Shown here piece by piece: positions 14,962 through 23,495 of a stretch of 64,000 nt of DNA. The first letter of the stretch is position 1. Each line of letters opens with the position of its first letter. The translations under genes and the position numbers were made by a program. The notes beneath the pieces were generated by a model. The model ran no database searches. It worked only from the letters and a program-made list of their open reading frames with translations, and was not told where the DNA came from. The stretch covers positions 5,146,001 through 5,210,000 of the forward strand of contig OY782500.1 in NCBI GenBank assembly GCA_963677885.1, in the 5' to 3' direction. Source of the DNA: UBA1351 sp963677885. Lineage in GTDB: Bacteria > Bacillota > Clostridia > Lachnospirales > Vallitaleaceae.

Positions 14962-17586
14962 ATGAGCAAAAAATTTGTTTACATGTTTACTGAAGCTGAT
15001 AAGAGCATGAAAAACCTTCTTGGTGGTAAAGGTGCCAACCTTGCAGAAATGACAGGTTTAGGACTTCCAATTCCACAAGGTTTTACTGTATCTACTGAAG
15101 CTTGTATTCAGTACTATGAAGATGGCGAAAGCATTAACGCTGACATCGCTGCAGAAATCGAAGCATCACTTGCAAAACTTGAAGAAATGACTGGTAAGAA
15201 ATTCGGCGACAACGAAATGCCACTTCTTGTATCAGTAAGATCAGGAGCTAGAGCTTCAATGCCTGGTATGATGGACACAGTTCTTAACTTAGGTTTGACT
15301 GATGTATCTGTTGAAGGTTTTGCAGCAAAAACTGGTAACCCAAGATTTGCATATGATTCATACAGAAGATTTATTCAAATGTTCTCTGATGTTGTTGTAG
15401 GTCTTCCAAAGCAACAATTCGAAAGAGTTCTTGATGAAATCAAAGAAAGAAAAGGCGTAGAGTCAGACCTTGACCTTACTGCTGAAGATCTTAAAGAAAT
15501 CATCAACGCATTTAAAGCATTCTATAAAGAGAAAATCGGTGAAGAGTTCCCTCAAGATCCTAAATCTCAATTGATGGAAGCTGTTAAAGCTGTATTTAGA
15601 TCATGGAACAACGAAAGAGCTATCGTTTACCGTCGTATGAACGATATCCCAGGTTCATGGGGAACAGCTGTTAACGTTCAATCAATGGTATTCGGTAACA
15701 TGGGTGATACATCAGGTACTGGTGTTGCATTTACAAGAAACCCATCTACTGGTGAACCAGGTATCTATGGTGAGTACTTGATCAATGCACAAGGTGAAGA
15801 CGTTGTTGCTGGTATCCGTACTCCACTTCAAATCACTCAACTTGAAAACGATATGCCAGAAGTTTATGCTGAATTCATGGCAATCGCTAATAAATTAGAG
15901 CTTCACTACAAAGACATGCAAGACATGGAGTTCACAATTGAAGACAAGAAGTTATACTTCCTTCAAACTCGTAACGGTAAGAGAACTGCTCAAGCGGCTC
16001 TTAAAATCGCTGTTGATCTTGTTGATGAAGGTCTTTGTACTCCAGAAGAAGTTATCCTTAAGGTTGAGCCTAAGCAATTAGACCAATTACTTCACCCAGT
16101 ATTCGATGCTGAAGCATTGGCTGCTGCTGAAGTTGCAGGTTCTGCTCTTCCAGCATCTCCAGGTGCTGCTGCAGGTCAAGTATACTTCACATCAGAAGAA
16201 GCTGTTGAAGCTAAAGAAAGAGGCGAAAGAGTTATCCTTGTTCGTCTTGAGACTTCTCCAGAAGATATCGAAGGTATGGACGCTGCTCAAGGTATCCTGA
16301 CTGTTCGTGGTGGTATGACATCTCACGCAGCCGTTGTTGCTCGTGGTATGGGTACTTGCTGTGTATCCGGTTGTGGCGAAATCAAGATTGATGAAGAAGC
16401 TAAAGTCTTCACATTAGCTGGTAAAACAGTTAAAGAAGGTGACTTCATTTCACTTGATGGTTCAGCTGGTACTATCTACCTTGAAGATATCAAGACTATT
16501 GATCCTGAAATCAGTGGCGACTTCGCTCGCTTTATGGCATGGGCTGATGAAGTAAGAACTCTTAAAGTTCGTACTAACGCAGACAACCCTAGAGACCTTC
16601 AAAACGCTCTTGATTTTGGTGCTGAAGGTGTTGGTCTTTGTAGAACAGAGCATATGTTCTTCGAAGAAGATAGAATCCCACGTATTCGTGAGATGATCGT
16701 TGCTAACAACCTTGAAGACAGAAAAGCTGCTCTTGACAAGCTTCTTCCTTTCCAAAAAGGTGACTTCAAAGCTATGTACAAGGCACTTAAAGGTCTTCCA
16801 ATGACTGTAAGACTTCTTGACCCACCACTTCACGAATTCCTTCCTCACGAAGATGAAGATATCGCTGATTTGGCAAAAGAAATGGGACTTACTTTCGAAG
16901 AGTTGAAAGAAACAGTTGAATCTCTTCACGAGTTTAACCCAATGCTTGGTCACAGAGGTTGTCGTCTTGCTGTAACTTACCCAGAGATCGCTGCAATGCA
17001 AGCACAAGCTATCATTGAAGCTGCTATCGAAGTTAAGAAAGAAGACGGATATGATGTAGTACCTGAGATCATGATCCCACTTGTTGGTGAAGTTAAAGAG
17101 CTTGCATACGTAAAAGCTACAGTAGTTGAAACTGTTGAAGCTGCTATCAAAGCTTCCGGCATCGAAATGAAATACATGGTTGGTACAATGATCGAGATCC
17201 CAAGAGCTGCTCTTACAGCTGATCTTATCGCTAAAGAAGCTGAGTTCTTCTCATTCGGTACTAACGACTTAACTCAAATGACATTTGGTTTCTCAAGAGA
17301 TGACGCTGGTGCATTCCTTGGAGACTACTACAAGAAAGCTATCTTCGAATCAGATCCATTTGCTCGTCTTGATCAAACAGGTGTTGGTCAATTGGTTGAA
17401 ATGGCATGTGAAAAAGGTAAGCAAACTCGCCCAGACATCAAACTTGGTATCTGTGGAGAGCACGGTGGTGACCCAAGTTCAATCGACTTCTGTCACAGAG
17501 CAGGTCTTAACTATGTATCCTGTTCACCATTCCGTGTACCAATTGCTCGTTTGGCTGCTGCTCACGCTGCACTTCTTAACAAGTAA
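14962..17586 (+). CDS. ppdK: Pyruvate, phosphate dikinase
   Basis: Interconverts pyruvate + ATP + phosphate with phosphoenolpyruvate + AMP + pyrophosphate; in Clostridia it often serves glycolysis in the PEP-to-pyruvate direction. The 874 residues equal the well-studied Clostridium symbiosum enzyme. N-terminal ATP-grasp domain (LLGGKGANLAEMTGLGLPIP; SVRSGARASMPGMMDTVLNL), central phosphohistidine domain with GGMTSHAAVVARGMG placing the catalytic His at 455, and a C-terminal TIM barrel with GICGEHGGDPSS placing the catalytic Cys at 831. Both positions agree with the known enzyme. RBS TAGGAGGAAAC. Codon choice is strikingly uniform (CTT, CAA, GAA, AGA), suggesting very high expression. It is monocistronic with a strong terminator. 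Confidence 0.98.
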   Translation: MSKKFVYMFTEADKSMKNLLGGKGANLAEMTGLGLPIPQGFTVSTEACIQYYEDGESINADIAAEIEASLAKLEEMTGKKFGDNEMPLLVSVRSGARASMPGMMDTVLNLGLTDVSVEGFAAKTGNPRFAYDSYRRFIQMFSDVVVGLPKQQFERVLDEIKERKGVESDLDLTAEDLKEIINAFKAFYKEKIGEEFPQDPKSQLMEAVKAVFRSWNNERAIVYRRMNDIPGSWGTAVNVQSMVFGNMGDTSGTGVAFTRNPSTGEPGIYGEYLINAQGEDVVAGIRTPLQITQLENDMPEVYAEFMAIANKLELHYKDMQDMEFTIEDKKLYFLQTRNGKRTAQAALKIAVDLVDEGLCTPEEVILKVEPKQLDQLLHPVFDAEALAAAEVAGSALPASPGAAAGQVYFTSEEAVEAKERGERVILVRLETSPEDIEGMDAAQGILTVRGGMTSHAAVVARGMGTCCVSGCGEIKIDEEAKVFTLAGKTVKEGDFISLDGSAGTIYLEDIKTIDPEISGDFARFMAWADEVRTLKVRTNADNPRDLQNALDFGAEGVGLCRTEHMFFEEDRIPRIREMIVANNLEDRKAALDKLLPFQKGDFKAMYKALKGLPMTVRLLDPPLHEFLPHEDEDIADLAKEMGLTFEELKETVESLHEFNPMLGHRGCRLAVTYPEIAAMQAQAIIEAAIEVKKEDGYDVVPEIMIPLVGEVKELAYVKATVVETVEAAIKASGIEMKYMVGTMIEIPRAALTADLIAKEAEFFSFGTNDLTQMTFGFSRDDAGAFLGDYYKKAIFESDPFARLDQTGVGQLVEMACEKGKQTRPDIKLGICGEHGGDPSSIDFCHRAGLNYVSCSPFRVPIARLAAAHAALLNK

Positions 17587-17620
17587 TTCTATTACACATA
17601 TTAGCCCTAGGACTTATGAA

Positions 17621-17646
17621 GGACCAGACTTATGTCTGGTCCTTTT
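17621..17646 (+). terminator. Intrinsic terminator after ppdK
   Basis: GGACCAGAC (17621-17629) pairs perfectly with GTCTGGTCC (17634-17642) around a TTAT loop, followed by TTTT. Confidence 0.9.
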
Positions 17647-17656
17647 GTGATTTCTT

Positions 17657-17685
17657 TTGACAGTTTTCCAAGTAATTAATATAAT
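17657..17685 (+). promoter_or_regulatory. Consensus promoter for the chemoreceptor-like gene
   Basis: A perfect TTGACA (17657-17662) and perfect TATAAT (17680-17685) with a 17-base spacer, 48 bases before the ATG. It is the strongest promoter match in the window. Confidence 0.85.
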
Positions 17686-17732
17686 GATAGTAGGATTCTA
17701 ATATATAATGGAAAATGAAGGTGAGGTAGAAG

Positions 17733-18920
17733 ATGGAGAAAAGAATCACCAGATCAACCATTATTGTCTATACAAGTATCGGCTTCCTCTTTGGTTGCTG
17801 TTTTCCTTTGGGTGCATACTTCTTGGTATCCCTTATTGAGAAAGTCCCTTTTTCTGAAATAGTAAAACTTCATGAAAATAATCAACTCTTATATATGATT
17901 GATACAGCTCCTGTCTTTTTAGGGGCCTTTGCATTTTTAGGCGGCCTTAATCAGAAAAAGGCCTTAATCAACAATATGAGATTAGAAGAAACCATGGAAA
18001 AAATCAGTCAGGAACAAGAGGAGAAAACCAGAGCCTTAAAAGGCATGGAAGAAGAAGCAGGGATTATAAATCAGCTCCTTAATGGAATTGAGCATACAGG
18101 ATCAGTTCTCGGAGATAATGAACAAGTTCTTCAAGATCTTGTCAGACATATTGGAGACCAGGAAGCTGAGCTTGAAAATCTCGTAGAGCAATTGATGGAG
18201 TCTATGAAAAAAATGGACACTTTCTTTACCTGCTTATCTGACAGATCTCAAAAGGACATGGCAAAAATCAACGATATGAAGGGGATATCCAGAGAAGCCC
18301 TTATAACGGTTGGGGACTATATTGATATGAATGAAAACAGTGCCATGGAACTGTCCCAAAGTCAAGGTGATCTTCAGGATTTGATGACAACGGCCACTGA
18401 GACCAGTGAAATCGTTACGTTGATTGAACACATATCAGATCAGATCAAGCTATTGGCACTTAATGCCAGTATAGAATCGGCAAGAGCAGGTGAGGCAGGG
18501 GCAGGCTTTGCTGTTGTTGCAGAAGAAATCAAGAAGCTATCAGAACAAACCAATTATGCAACGGTGAGTATTGAAAGTAAAATCACGCATCTTCTTGATA
18601 ATATAGAGACCATTCATAAGCGTATTGAGTCGGTTGTTGGCACATCTGTTCAGGTGAATATGAAAAATGTATCCACTAAGGAAATGCTGGCAAATATGGA
18701 CCAGCATACAGGTGATATTATGGAAAGTTATAAAGAAACCGGTGATGGTATGCTGAAAATGGAAAAGGATTTGGAACTCCTTAAATATCGACTGGAAGAA
18801 GTGGATAATAATACAGAGACCCTTAATGCTTATATTGATAAAAGCAAGATGGTTCTGGATACCAACCATGGAGAAATGAATCATTTGCAAGACCTGATTG
18901 TGCAGTCCGGAAGGAAATAA
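17733..18920 (+). CDS. Methyl-accepting chemotaxis-type signalling protein without a sensor domain
   Basis: 395 residues. Two membrane segments close together (about 8-33 and 50-70) leave only a short external loop, so there is no extracellular ligand domain. The remainder is coiled coil with the MCP signalling tip: LIEHISDQIKLLALNASIES followed by ARAGEAGAGFAVVAEEIKKL and SEQTNYATVSI (about 230-275). No HAMP pattern is obvious. It probably forms trimers that bind CheA/CheW, or it acts in another MCP-like pathway. The ATG at 17733 follows GGTGAGGTAG. No chemotaxis kinase or adaptor gene is in this window apart from a lone CheY-like gene near 36 kb. Confidence 0.85.
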   Translation: MEKRITRSTIIVYTSIGFLFGCCFPLGAYFLVSLIEKVPFSEIVKLHENNQLLYMIDTAPVFLGAFAFLGGLNQKKALINNMRLEETMEKISQEQEEKTRALKGMEEEAGIINQLLNGIEHTGSVLGDNEQVLQDLVRHIGDQEAELENLVEQLMESMKKMDTFFTCLSDRSQKDMAKINDMKGISREALITVGDYIDMNENSAMELSQSQGDLQDLMTTATETSEIVTLIEHISDQIKLLALNASIESARAGEAGAGFAVVAEEIKKLSEQTNYATVSIESKITHLLDNIETIHKRIESVVGTSVQVNMKNVSTKEMLANMDQHTGDIMESYKETGDGMLKMEKDLELLKYRLEEVDNNTETLNAYIDKSKMVLDTNHGEMNHLQDLIVQSGRK

Positions 18921-18965
18921 GAAATTGGTTTTCTGAACTAAATAAACTCTGTGATTTATGGCTAA

Positions 18966-19006
18966 GAAAAAAAGCAGTTATACCAAATAGGTACAACTGC
19001 TTTTTA
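18966..19006. terminator. Bidirectional terminator between the MCP-like gene and cysK
   Basis: AAAAAGCAGTT with TACC pairs with GGTA and AACTGCTTTTT around a short AAATA loop. A-runs on one side and T-runs on the other serve the convergent genes on both strands. Confidence 0.85.
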
Positions 19007-19060
19007 TATTTATAGGGATATCTAAGGATAATTGCTGGCTTGAATGGTGTTTCACAGTGA

Positions 19061-19993
19061 TTAATCTGCTTGATAAAGGGGAGTGGACAAGTATCTTTCA
19101 CCTGTGTCTGGTAGGATAACAACAATGTTCTTGCCGGCATATTCCGGGCGTTTGGCAATTAGTGTTGCTGCATGAAGGGCGGCTCCTGAGGAAATTCCTA
19201 CGAGCAAACCTTCGCTTCTTGCTGCCTGTCTGCTGGCTGCAAAGGCTTCATCGTTGTCTACAGTAACTATTTCATCGTAGATACCTGTATCAAGATTATT
19301 GGGAATAAAACCTGCTCCAATACCCTGAATTTTATGTGGTCCAGGTCCCTGGCCGGAAAGAACAGCACTGTCCTTTGGCTCCACAGCGATGACCTTAATA
19401 TCAGGGTTTTGCTCTTTTAGGTATTTACCGGTTCCAGAGATGGTACCACCTGTACCGATACCGGCTACAAGGACATCCACCTTACCTTCTGTAGCTGAGT
19501 AGATTTCAGGACCTGTTGTTTTGTAATGAATGGCAGGGTTGGCTGGGTTATCAAATTGCCAAGGAATAAAAGCGTTATCTAACTCTTCGGCAAGTTCATC
19601 AGCCTTGGCTATGGCTGCCTTCATACCACCTGAGGCAGGTGTAAGAACTAACTCGGCACCAAGTGCCTTAAGGAGGTTGCGTCTCTCAAGGCTCATAGAT
19701 TCTGGCATAGTAAGAATTACTTTATAGCCTTTTGCTGAACCGACTGAAGCAAGACCGATTCCTGTGTTTCCACTGGTGGATTCAATAATAACAGCTCCAG
19801 GTTTGAGTTTGCCTGTGCTTTCTGCATCTTCAATCATGGCTTTGGCTATACGGTCTTTAACAGAACCGCCTGGATTGAAATATTCAAGTTTTGCTATAAT
19901 ATTGCCTGCAGCTTCTTGAGCTTCTTGAAATCTTTGCAGGTGCAGTAAAGGTGTGTTTCCTATTAGTTCCGGTAATGATTTATAAATTGACAT
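19061..19993 (-). CDS. cysK: Cysteine synthase (O-acetylserine sulfhydrylase)
   Basis: PLP enzyme making cysteine from O-acetylserine and sulfide. 310 residues. Motifs: LIGNTPLLHL, NPGGSVKDRIAKAM with the PLP lysine, ESTSGNTGIGLA substrate loop, GIGTGGTISGTGKYL phosphate-binding loop, and GISSGAALHAA near the C-terminus. I start at the ATG at 19993-19991, preceded by CTAGGAGGAATATT; a longer in-frame ATG at 20014 lies inside the leader repeat and is unlikely. It is transcribed from a strong promoter facing the Rrf2-type regulator gene, a layout that suggests CymR-type control. Confidence 0.96.
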   Translation of the reverse strand: MSIYKSLPELIGNTPLLHLQRFQEAQEAAGNIIAKLEYFNPGGSVKDRIAKAMIEDAESTGKLKPGAVIIESTSGNTGIGLASVGSAKGYKVILTMPESMSLERRNLLKALGAELVLTPASGGMKAAIAKADELAEELDNAFIPWQFDNPANPAIHYKTTGPEIYSATEGKVDVLVAGIGTGGTISGTGKYLKEQNPDIKVIAVEPKDSAVLSGQGPGPHKIQGIGAGFIPNNLDTGIYDEIVTVDNDEAFAASRQAARSEGLLVGISSGAALHAATLIAKRPEYAGKNIVVILPDTGERYLSTPLYQAD

Positions 19994-20003
19994 AATATTC
20001 CTC

Positions 20004-20041
20004 CTAGGTTGCATAGGCGAGCAGTAAATCGTATGATTTAC
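20004..20041 (-). repeat. Leader repeat shared with proS, with hairpin
   Basis: On the - strand a hairpin (GTAAATC/GATTTAC, 20024-20041) is followed by TGCTCGCCTATGCAACCTAG (20004-20023), which runs directly into the cysK ribosome binding site GGAGG. The same 24 bases occur at 4244-4267 before proS. The position in two leaders suggests a structured 5' UTR element or small mobile repeat. Confidence 0.8.
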
Positions 20042-20110
20042 GACAAGTCTGTAAAGTTTTCTTGTAATATCTAAAACATATTTAACATATATGAATTATA
20101 AGTTATCTGT

Positions 20111-20139
20111 ATAATATACTATCAAAAGGCTCTTGTCAA
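20111..20139 (-). promoter_or_regulatory. cysK promoter
   Basis: On the - strand, TTGACA (20139-20134) and TATTAT (20116-20111) with an ideal 17-base spacer. The leader from here to the start codon is about 115 bases and contains the repeat at 20004-20041. Confidence 0.8.
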
Positions 20140-20183
20140 CAGATAAATTGAGAAAAATGAAAATTGCAAAAATAGATTATCGG

Positions 20184-20212
20184 TTGACAAGTTGGCTTAA
20201 AAGTAATAGTAT
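20184..20212 (+). promoter_or_regulatory. Promoter of the Rrf2-family regulator gene
   Basis: TTGACA (20184-20189) and TAGTAT (20207-20212) with a 17-base spacer. AT-rich imperfect repeats follow to 20280 (ATAATATAGGTTATTA, AGTATAACATAATC) and could be regulator binding sites; I cannot define an operator exactly. Confidence 0.6.
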
Positions 20213-20290
20213 TATGACAAAACATACTTATAATATAGGTTATTAATAGTATAACATAATCATAAAAGTAGAAAATAGATAGGAGGTCCT

Positions 20291-20731
20291 ATGAAAATAT
20301 CTGCAAGAGGGCGGTATGCATTGGCTTCGTGTATTATACTCAGCGAATATGCCCTTAATAATGAACTGGTTTCGCTTCAAAGCATATCAAATGAACTGGA
20401 CATATCAAAAATATATTTGGAACAGGTTTTTTCCTTACTTAAGCGAGGCAGCGTGGTTGAATCAGTCAAAGGTGCCAATGGTGGTTACAAGCTGACTCGA
20501 CCCATGAAGGCTATCAGTATTTATGATATCCTCGAACCCATTGAACAGGGAATCTTTGAAACGACCAAGGAAACTTTTGAAAAAGGACACCAAGTTATAG
20601 AAGCCGCCCTTAAAGAGGTAGTCTACAATCCTTTGGATGACGTGGTTAAGGAAACACTGGAATCCATGACCCTTGAAGAATTATACCTAAAATCAAGGGA
20701 AGATAATGACCAATATATGTTTTATATATGA
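20291..20731 (+). CDS. Rrf2-family transcriptional regulator, CymR-like
   Basis: 146 residues. The N-terminal winged helix MKISARGRYALASCIILSEY, then LQSISNELDISKIYLEQVF and VKGANGGYKLTRP, is standard Rrf2. The three clustered cysteines that bind an iron-sulfur cluster in IscR/NsrR are absent; the only Cys is at position 14. That favours a CymR-like cysteine-metabolism repressor, which in Bacillus and Staphylococcus works as a complex with CysK. The divergent cysK gene supports this inference. RBS ATAGGAGGTCCT precedes the ATG. It ends in a terminator hairpin at 20739-20770. Confidence 0.85.
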   Translation: MKISARGRYALASCIILSEYALNNELVSLQSISNELDISKIYLEQVFSLLKRGSVVESVKGANGGYKLTRPMKAISIYDILEPIEQGIFETTKETFEKGHQVIEAALKEVVYNPLDDVVKETLESMTLEELYLKSREDNDQYMFYI

Positions 20732-20738
20732 TATAATG

Positions 20739-20770
20739 ACACGTGTCTCCAAGGCGCGTGTTAATTTTTG
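20739..20770 (+). terminator. Terminator after the Rrf2-family gene
   Basis: ACACGTG (20739-20745) pairs with CGCGTGT (20755-20761, one wobble pair), followed by TTAATTTTT. Confidence 0.65.
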
Positions 20771-20841
20771 CCTGGATGCAGGGTTATATGGGTTTGTGTC
20801 ATCATATGTTAATTTAAAATGTGTAAAGAAAGGGATTGGAT

Positions 20842-21657
20842 GTGAAAGGGTTATTAAAAGTATACCTGCCTTTTGCCAAGGGTCAGGTTAAGGAATTTAT
20901 GGCATATGGGATTAATGCCTACGTTTATATTTTTGGCAATATGCTCCAGACGGCAGTGCTACTCTATATTTGGAAGGCTGTCTTTGATTCCAGCGACCAG
21001 TCTGTTATTAACGGGTTCTCCTTTAATGATATGATTTTTTATGTAGTGATGAGTATGGTTACCGGCATGCTGGTTTCCAATGAGGTTCACTGGGCGGTAG
21101 GTCATGATGTGCAAACAGGTGATATTGCCATGAATCTGATTAAACCGGTTAATTATCAGTTGAGACAGTACTTTGGCTCCATAGGCTTCGTTTTCGTTAA
21201 TCTTGTCTTTATATTTTTACCTATGTGGTCGATCCTGCTTGGCTATACTGTCTTTTCAGGCCAGGCTCTGCCGACCCTTATGGTACTTGTATATTATTTT
21301 GTCAGCGTATTTCTGAGTTCCTTAATTATGTTTGCCTTTAATTATATGTTTGGACTGGCAGCTTTTTATGTTGAGTATATTTTTGGCTTTATCTTTGCCA
21401 AAGAAGCCTTGGTAAGACTTTTGTCCGGTGAGCTGATCCCCTTGGTTTTCTTTCCGGCGGCGGTTCTTGGTGTCTTTAAGTACTTGCCTTTTGCCGGTAT
21501 GGTATATACACCGGTTATGATTTATCTGGGTAAATATACAGGGGATCAATTGCTGGAAGCAATTCTTGTACAGATAATTTGGGTTGTTATCCTTTTTGGC
21601 ATGACTCAAATACTATGGAAACGTGCAATCAAACGATTGTCTATATTGGGAGGGTGA
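20842..21657 (+). CDS. ABC-2 type exporter permease (first of two)
   Basis: About 271 residues, six predicted membrane segments (for example INAYVYIFGNMLQTAVLLYI, LVFIFLPMWSILLGYTVF, PTLMVLVYYFVSVFLSSLIM). It resembles the ABC-2 permease group that occurs as two unequal permeases plus one ATPase. Start: the GTG at 20842 has AAAGGG at a 7-base distance; an in-frame TTG at 20836 is too close to that site. The second permease gene begins 2 bases after this stop. Substrate is unknown. Confidence 0.8.
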   Translation: MKGLLKVYLPFAKGQVKEFMAYGINAYVYIFGNMLQTAVLLYIWKAVFDSSDQSVINGFSFNDMIFYVVMSMVTGMLVSNEVHWAVGHDVQTGDIAMNLIKPVNYQLRQYFGSIGFVFVNLVFIFLPMWSILLGYTVFSGQALPTLMVLVYYFVSVFLSSLIMFAFNYMFGLAAFYVEYIFGFIFAKEALVRLLSGELIPLVFFPAAVLGVFKYLPFAGMVYTPVMIYLGKYTGDQLLEAILVQIIWVVILFGMTQILWKRAIKRLSILGG

Positions 21658-21659
21658 TC

Positions 21660-22457
21660 ATGACTTTAAAAAGATATCTTAAGTTATACGGAATGTTCAT
21701 GAGCCAGTATATGAAGAAAATCATGCAGTCCAAAAGTGATTTCGTTGTTGGCTTTATTGCTTTTTTTCTTATTCAGTTTGGTGGCATAGCCTTTATAAGT
21801 CTGATTTTTCTCCAAATTCCAGACTTGGCAGGATGGTCTTTTCATGAACTCTTGTTTATATACGGACTGGCCAACATACCTAGAGGTATTGACCATATGT
21901 TTGCGGATTATATATGGATGCTGTCAGGCAGGACCATTGTGAGAGGTGAGTTTGACAAGTACCTTCTCAGGCCTCTGAATCCCTTGTTTCAGCTTTTAGC
22001 AGAAATGTTTCAACCGGATGGTATCGGAGAAGTGGTGATCGGTATCATTCTGATTATTTATGCAACAGGAAAAGGGGCAGTTTCATTCACCCTCTTCAAG
22101 GTCCTTATCTTAATTGTCATGGTCGCTTTTTCGACCCTCATATACACCAGCATCAAGCTTTTTCTGGCATCTTTTGCCTTTTGGATTAAGAGGAGCCAGT
22201 CCATTCTCTATATGTTTTATTCCATGAGTGATTTTGCAAAATATCCTCTGGAAATTTACCATAAGTTTATTCGGTCCTTCATTACTTACATCATTCCTTT
22301 TGCAGTGACGGCTTATATCCCGGCTTCCTATTTTCTGGGTCAAACCAGCCTGGGTAAGAGTTTGGGGCTTTGCGTAGGTATCGGCAGTCTGGCTGGACTT
22401 ATATCTTATGTTACCTTTATACAGGGAATCAAACGTTATGAAAGTGTAGGTAATTAA
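21660..22457 (+). CDS. ABC-2 type exporter permease (second of two)
   Basis: 265 residues with about six membrane segments (FVVGFIAFFLIQFGGIAFIS, PDGIGEVVIGIILIIYATG and others). The segment RTIVRGEFDKYLLRPLNPLF matches the conserved loop of the DUF990-type (ABC2_membrane_6) permeases. The ATG at 21660 has GGGAGGGTGATC before it; the open frame extends upstream into the first permease gene but without a start signal. It works with the flanking permease and ATPase as one exporter. Confidence 0.85.
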   Translation: MTLKRYLKLYGMFMSQYMKKIMQSKSDFVVGFIAFFLIQFGGIAFISLIFLQIPDLAGWSFHELLFIYGLANIPRGIDHMFADYIWMLSGRTIVRGEFDKYLLRPLNPLFQLLAEMFQPDGIGEVVIGIILIIYATGKGAVSFTLFKVLILIVMVAFSTLIYTSIKLFLASFAFWIKRSQSILYMFYSMSDFAKYPLEIYHKFIRSFITYIIPFAVTAYIPASYFLGQTSLGKSLGLCVGIGSLAGLISYVTFIQGIKRYESVGN

Positions 22458-22458
22458 T

Positions 22459-23484
22459 ATGGAATACTTAATAGAAGTTAAAGGTCTTTCCAAGACTTTT
22501 GTATCCAATAAAAAAGGCAAAGGCCTTAAGGGAACAGTTAAAGCTCTTTTTAACAAGGAAAAAGTTTCTGTTAAGGCAGTAGACAAGGTCTCTTTCGGTA
22601 TTAAGGAAGGGGAAATTATCGGATATATTGGAGCCAACGGAGCCGGTAAATCAACCTCCATCAAGATGATGACAGGCATTCTGACACCAACAGAGGGCTA
22701 TGTCAAAGTGGATGGAAGAATTCCATATAAGGAAAGAACTGAAAATGCCAAACACATCGGTGTTGTTTTTGGACAAAAGACTCAGTTATGGTGGGATCTA
22801 CCCCTAAGGGAGACCTATGGTATCCTAAAAGAAATCTACCAGGTCAGTGATGACTTTTATGAAGAGCAGATGGCTTATTTTAATGAAGTTCTTGACCTGG
22901 AAAAGTTTATGGATAAAACCGTCAGGACCTTATCCCTTGGTCAGCGGATGCGGGCGGATTTAGCGGCCAGTATGCTTCATAATCCAAAAGTCATCTATTT
23001 GGATGAACCTACAATCGGCCTTGATGTAGTTGTTAAGGAGAAGATCCGTAAGGCAATCAAAGACCTTAACCGCAAGTATAAAACTACCATTATCCTTACA
23101 ACCCACGATATGAGCGATATCGAAGAGCTTTGTAACCGAATCCTGATCATTGATAATGGCCATATCATTTATGATGGAGATATCGACCGAATCCGTAAGG
23201 AATATGGATATATGCGAAAGCTCCAAATCGACATGCGTTACGATTCTAATGAAACTTTAATTACTGGTCTTAATAGGATTTATGATACAATTAAGTGCAG
23301 CGAAGAAGACTTGACCTACGAAATAGTAGAAAGCGGACTTAATATTGAATTTAACAGAAATAAGATAAATATCTCTGAAGTCATGGACTTTGTGCTTAAG
23401 CAGTTTAAAGTTATTGATTTTTCCATTAAAGATATGGATATTGAGTCCATCGTTAAGGGGATTTATCTTAATATGGAATCGTAA
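22459..23484 (+). CDS. ABC exporter ATP-binding protein
   Basis: 341 residues. Walker A GANGAGKST (about 64-72), Q-loop region GVVFGQKTQLWWDLPL, signature LSLGQRMRADLAASMLH, Walker B VIYLDEPTIGLD, and switch His in TTHDMSDIEEL. The GQKTQLWWDLP stretch is typical of the ATPases paired with DUF990-type permeases. The C-terminal 90 residues form an extra regulatory domain. The ATG follows the preceding stop by one base and the DUF445 gene begins 11 bases after its stop, so all four genes may share a transcript. Confidence 0.92.
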   Translation: MEYLIEVKGLSKTFVSNKKGKGLKGTVKALFNKEKVSVKAVDKVSFGIKEGEIIGYIGANGAGKSTSIKMMTGILTPTEGYVKVDGRIPYKERTENAKHIGVVFGQKTQLWWDLPLRETYGILKEIYQVSDDFYEEQMAYFNEVLDLEKFMDKTVRTLSLGQRMRADLAASMLHNPKVIYLDEPTIGLDVVVKEKIRKAIKDLNRKYKTTIILTTHDMSDIEELCNRILIIDNGHIIYDGDIDRIRKEYGYMRKLQIDMRYDSNETLITGLNRIYDTIKCSEEDLTYEIVESGLNIEFNRNKINISEVMDFVLKQFKVIDFSIKDMDIESIVKGIYLNMES

Positions 23485-23495
23485 GGAGTGTTACC

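Noticed and set aside
16462..17007. 181-codon frame on the - strand inside ppdK
   Set aside because: A shadow frame produced by the uniform codon use of ppdK; low-complexity translation with no start signal.
22110..22679. 189-codon frame on the - strand across the ABC permease/ATPase junction
   Set aside because: It overlaps two well-supported genes and lacks a ribosome binding site.
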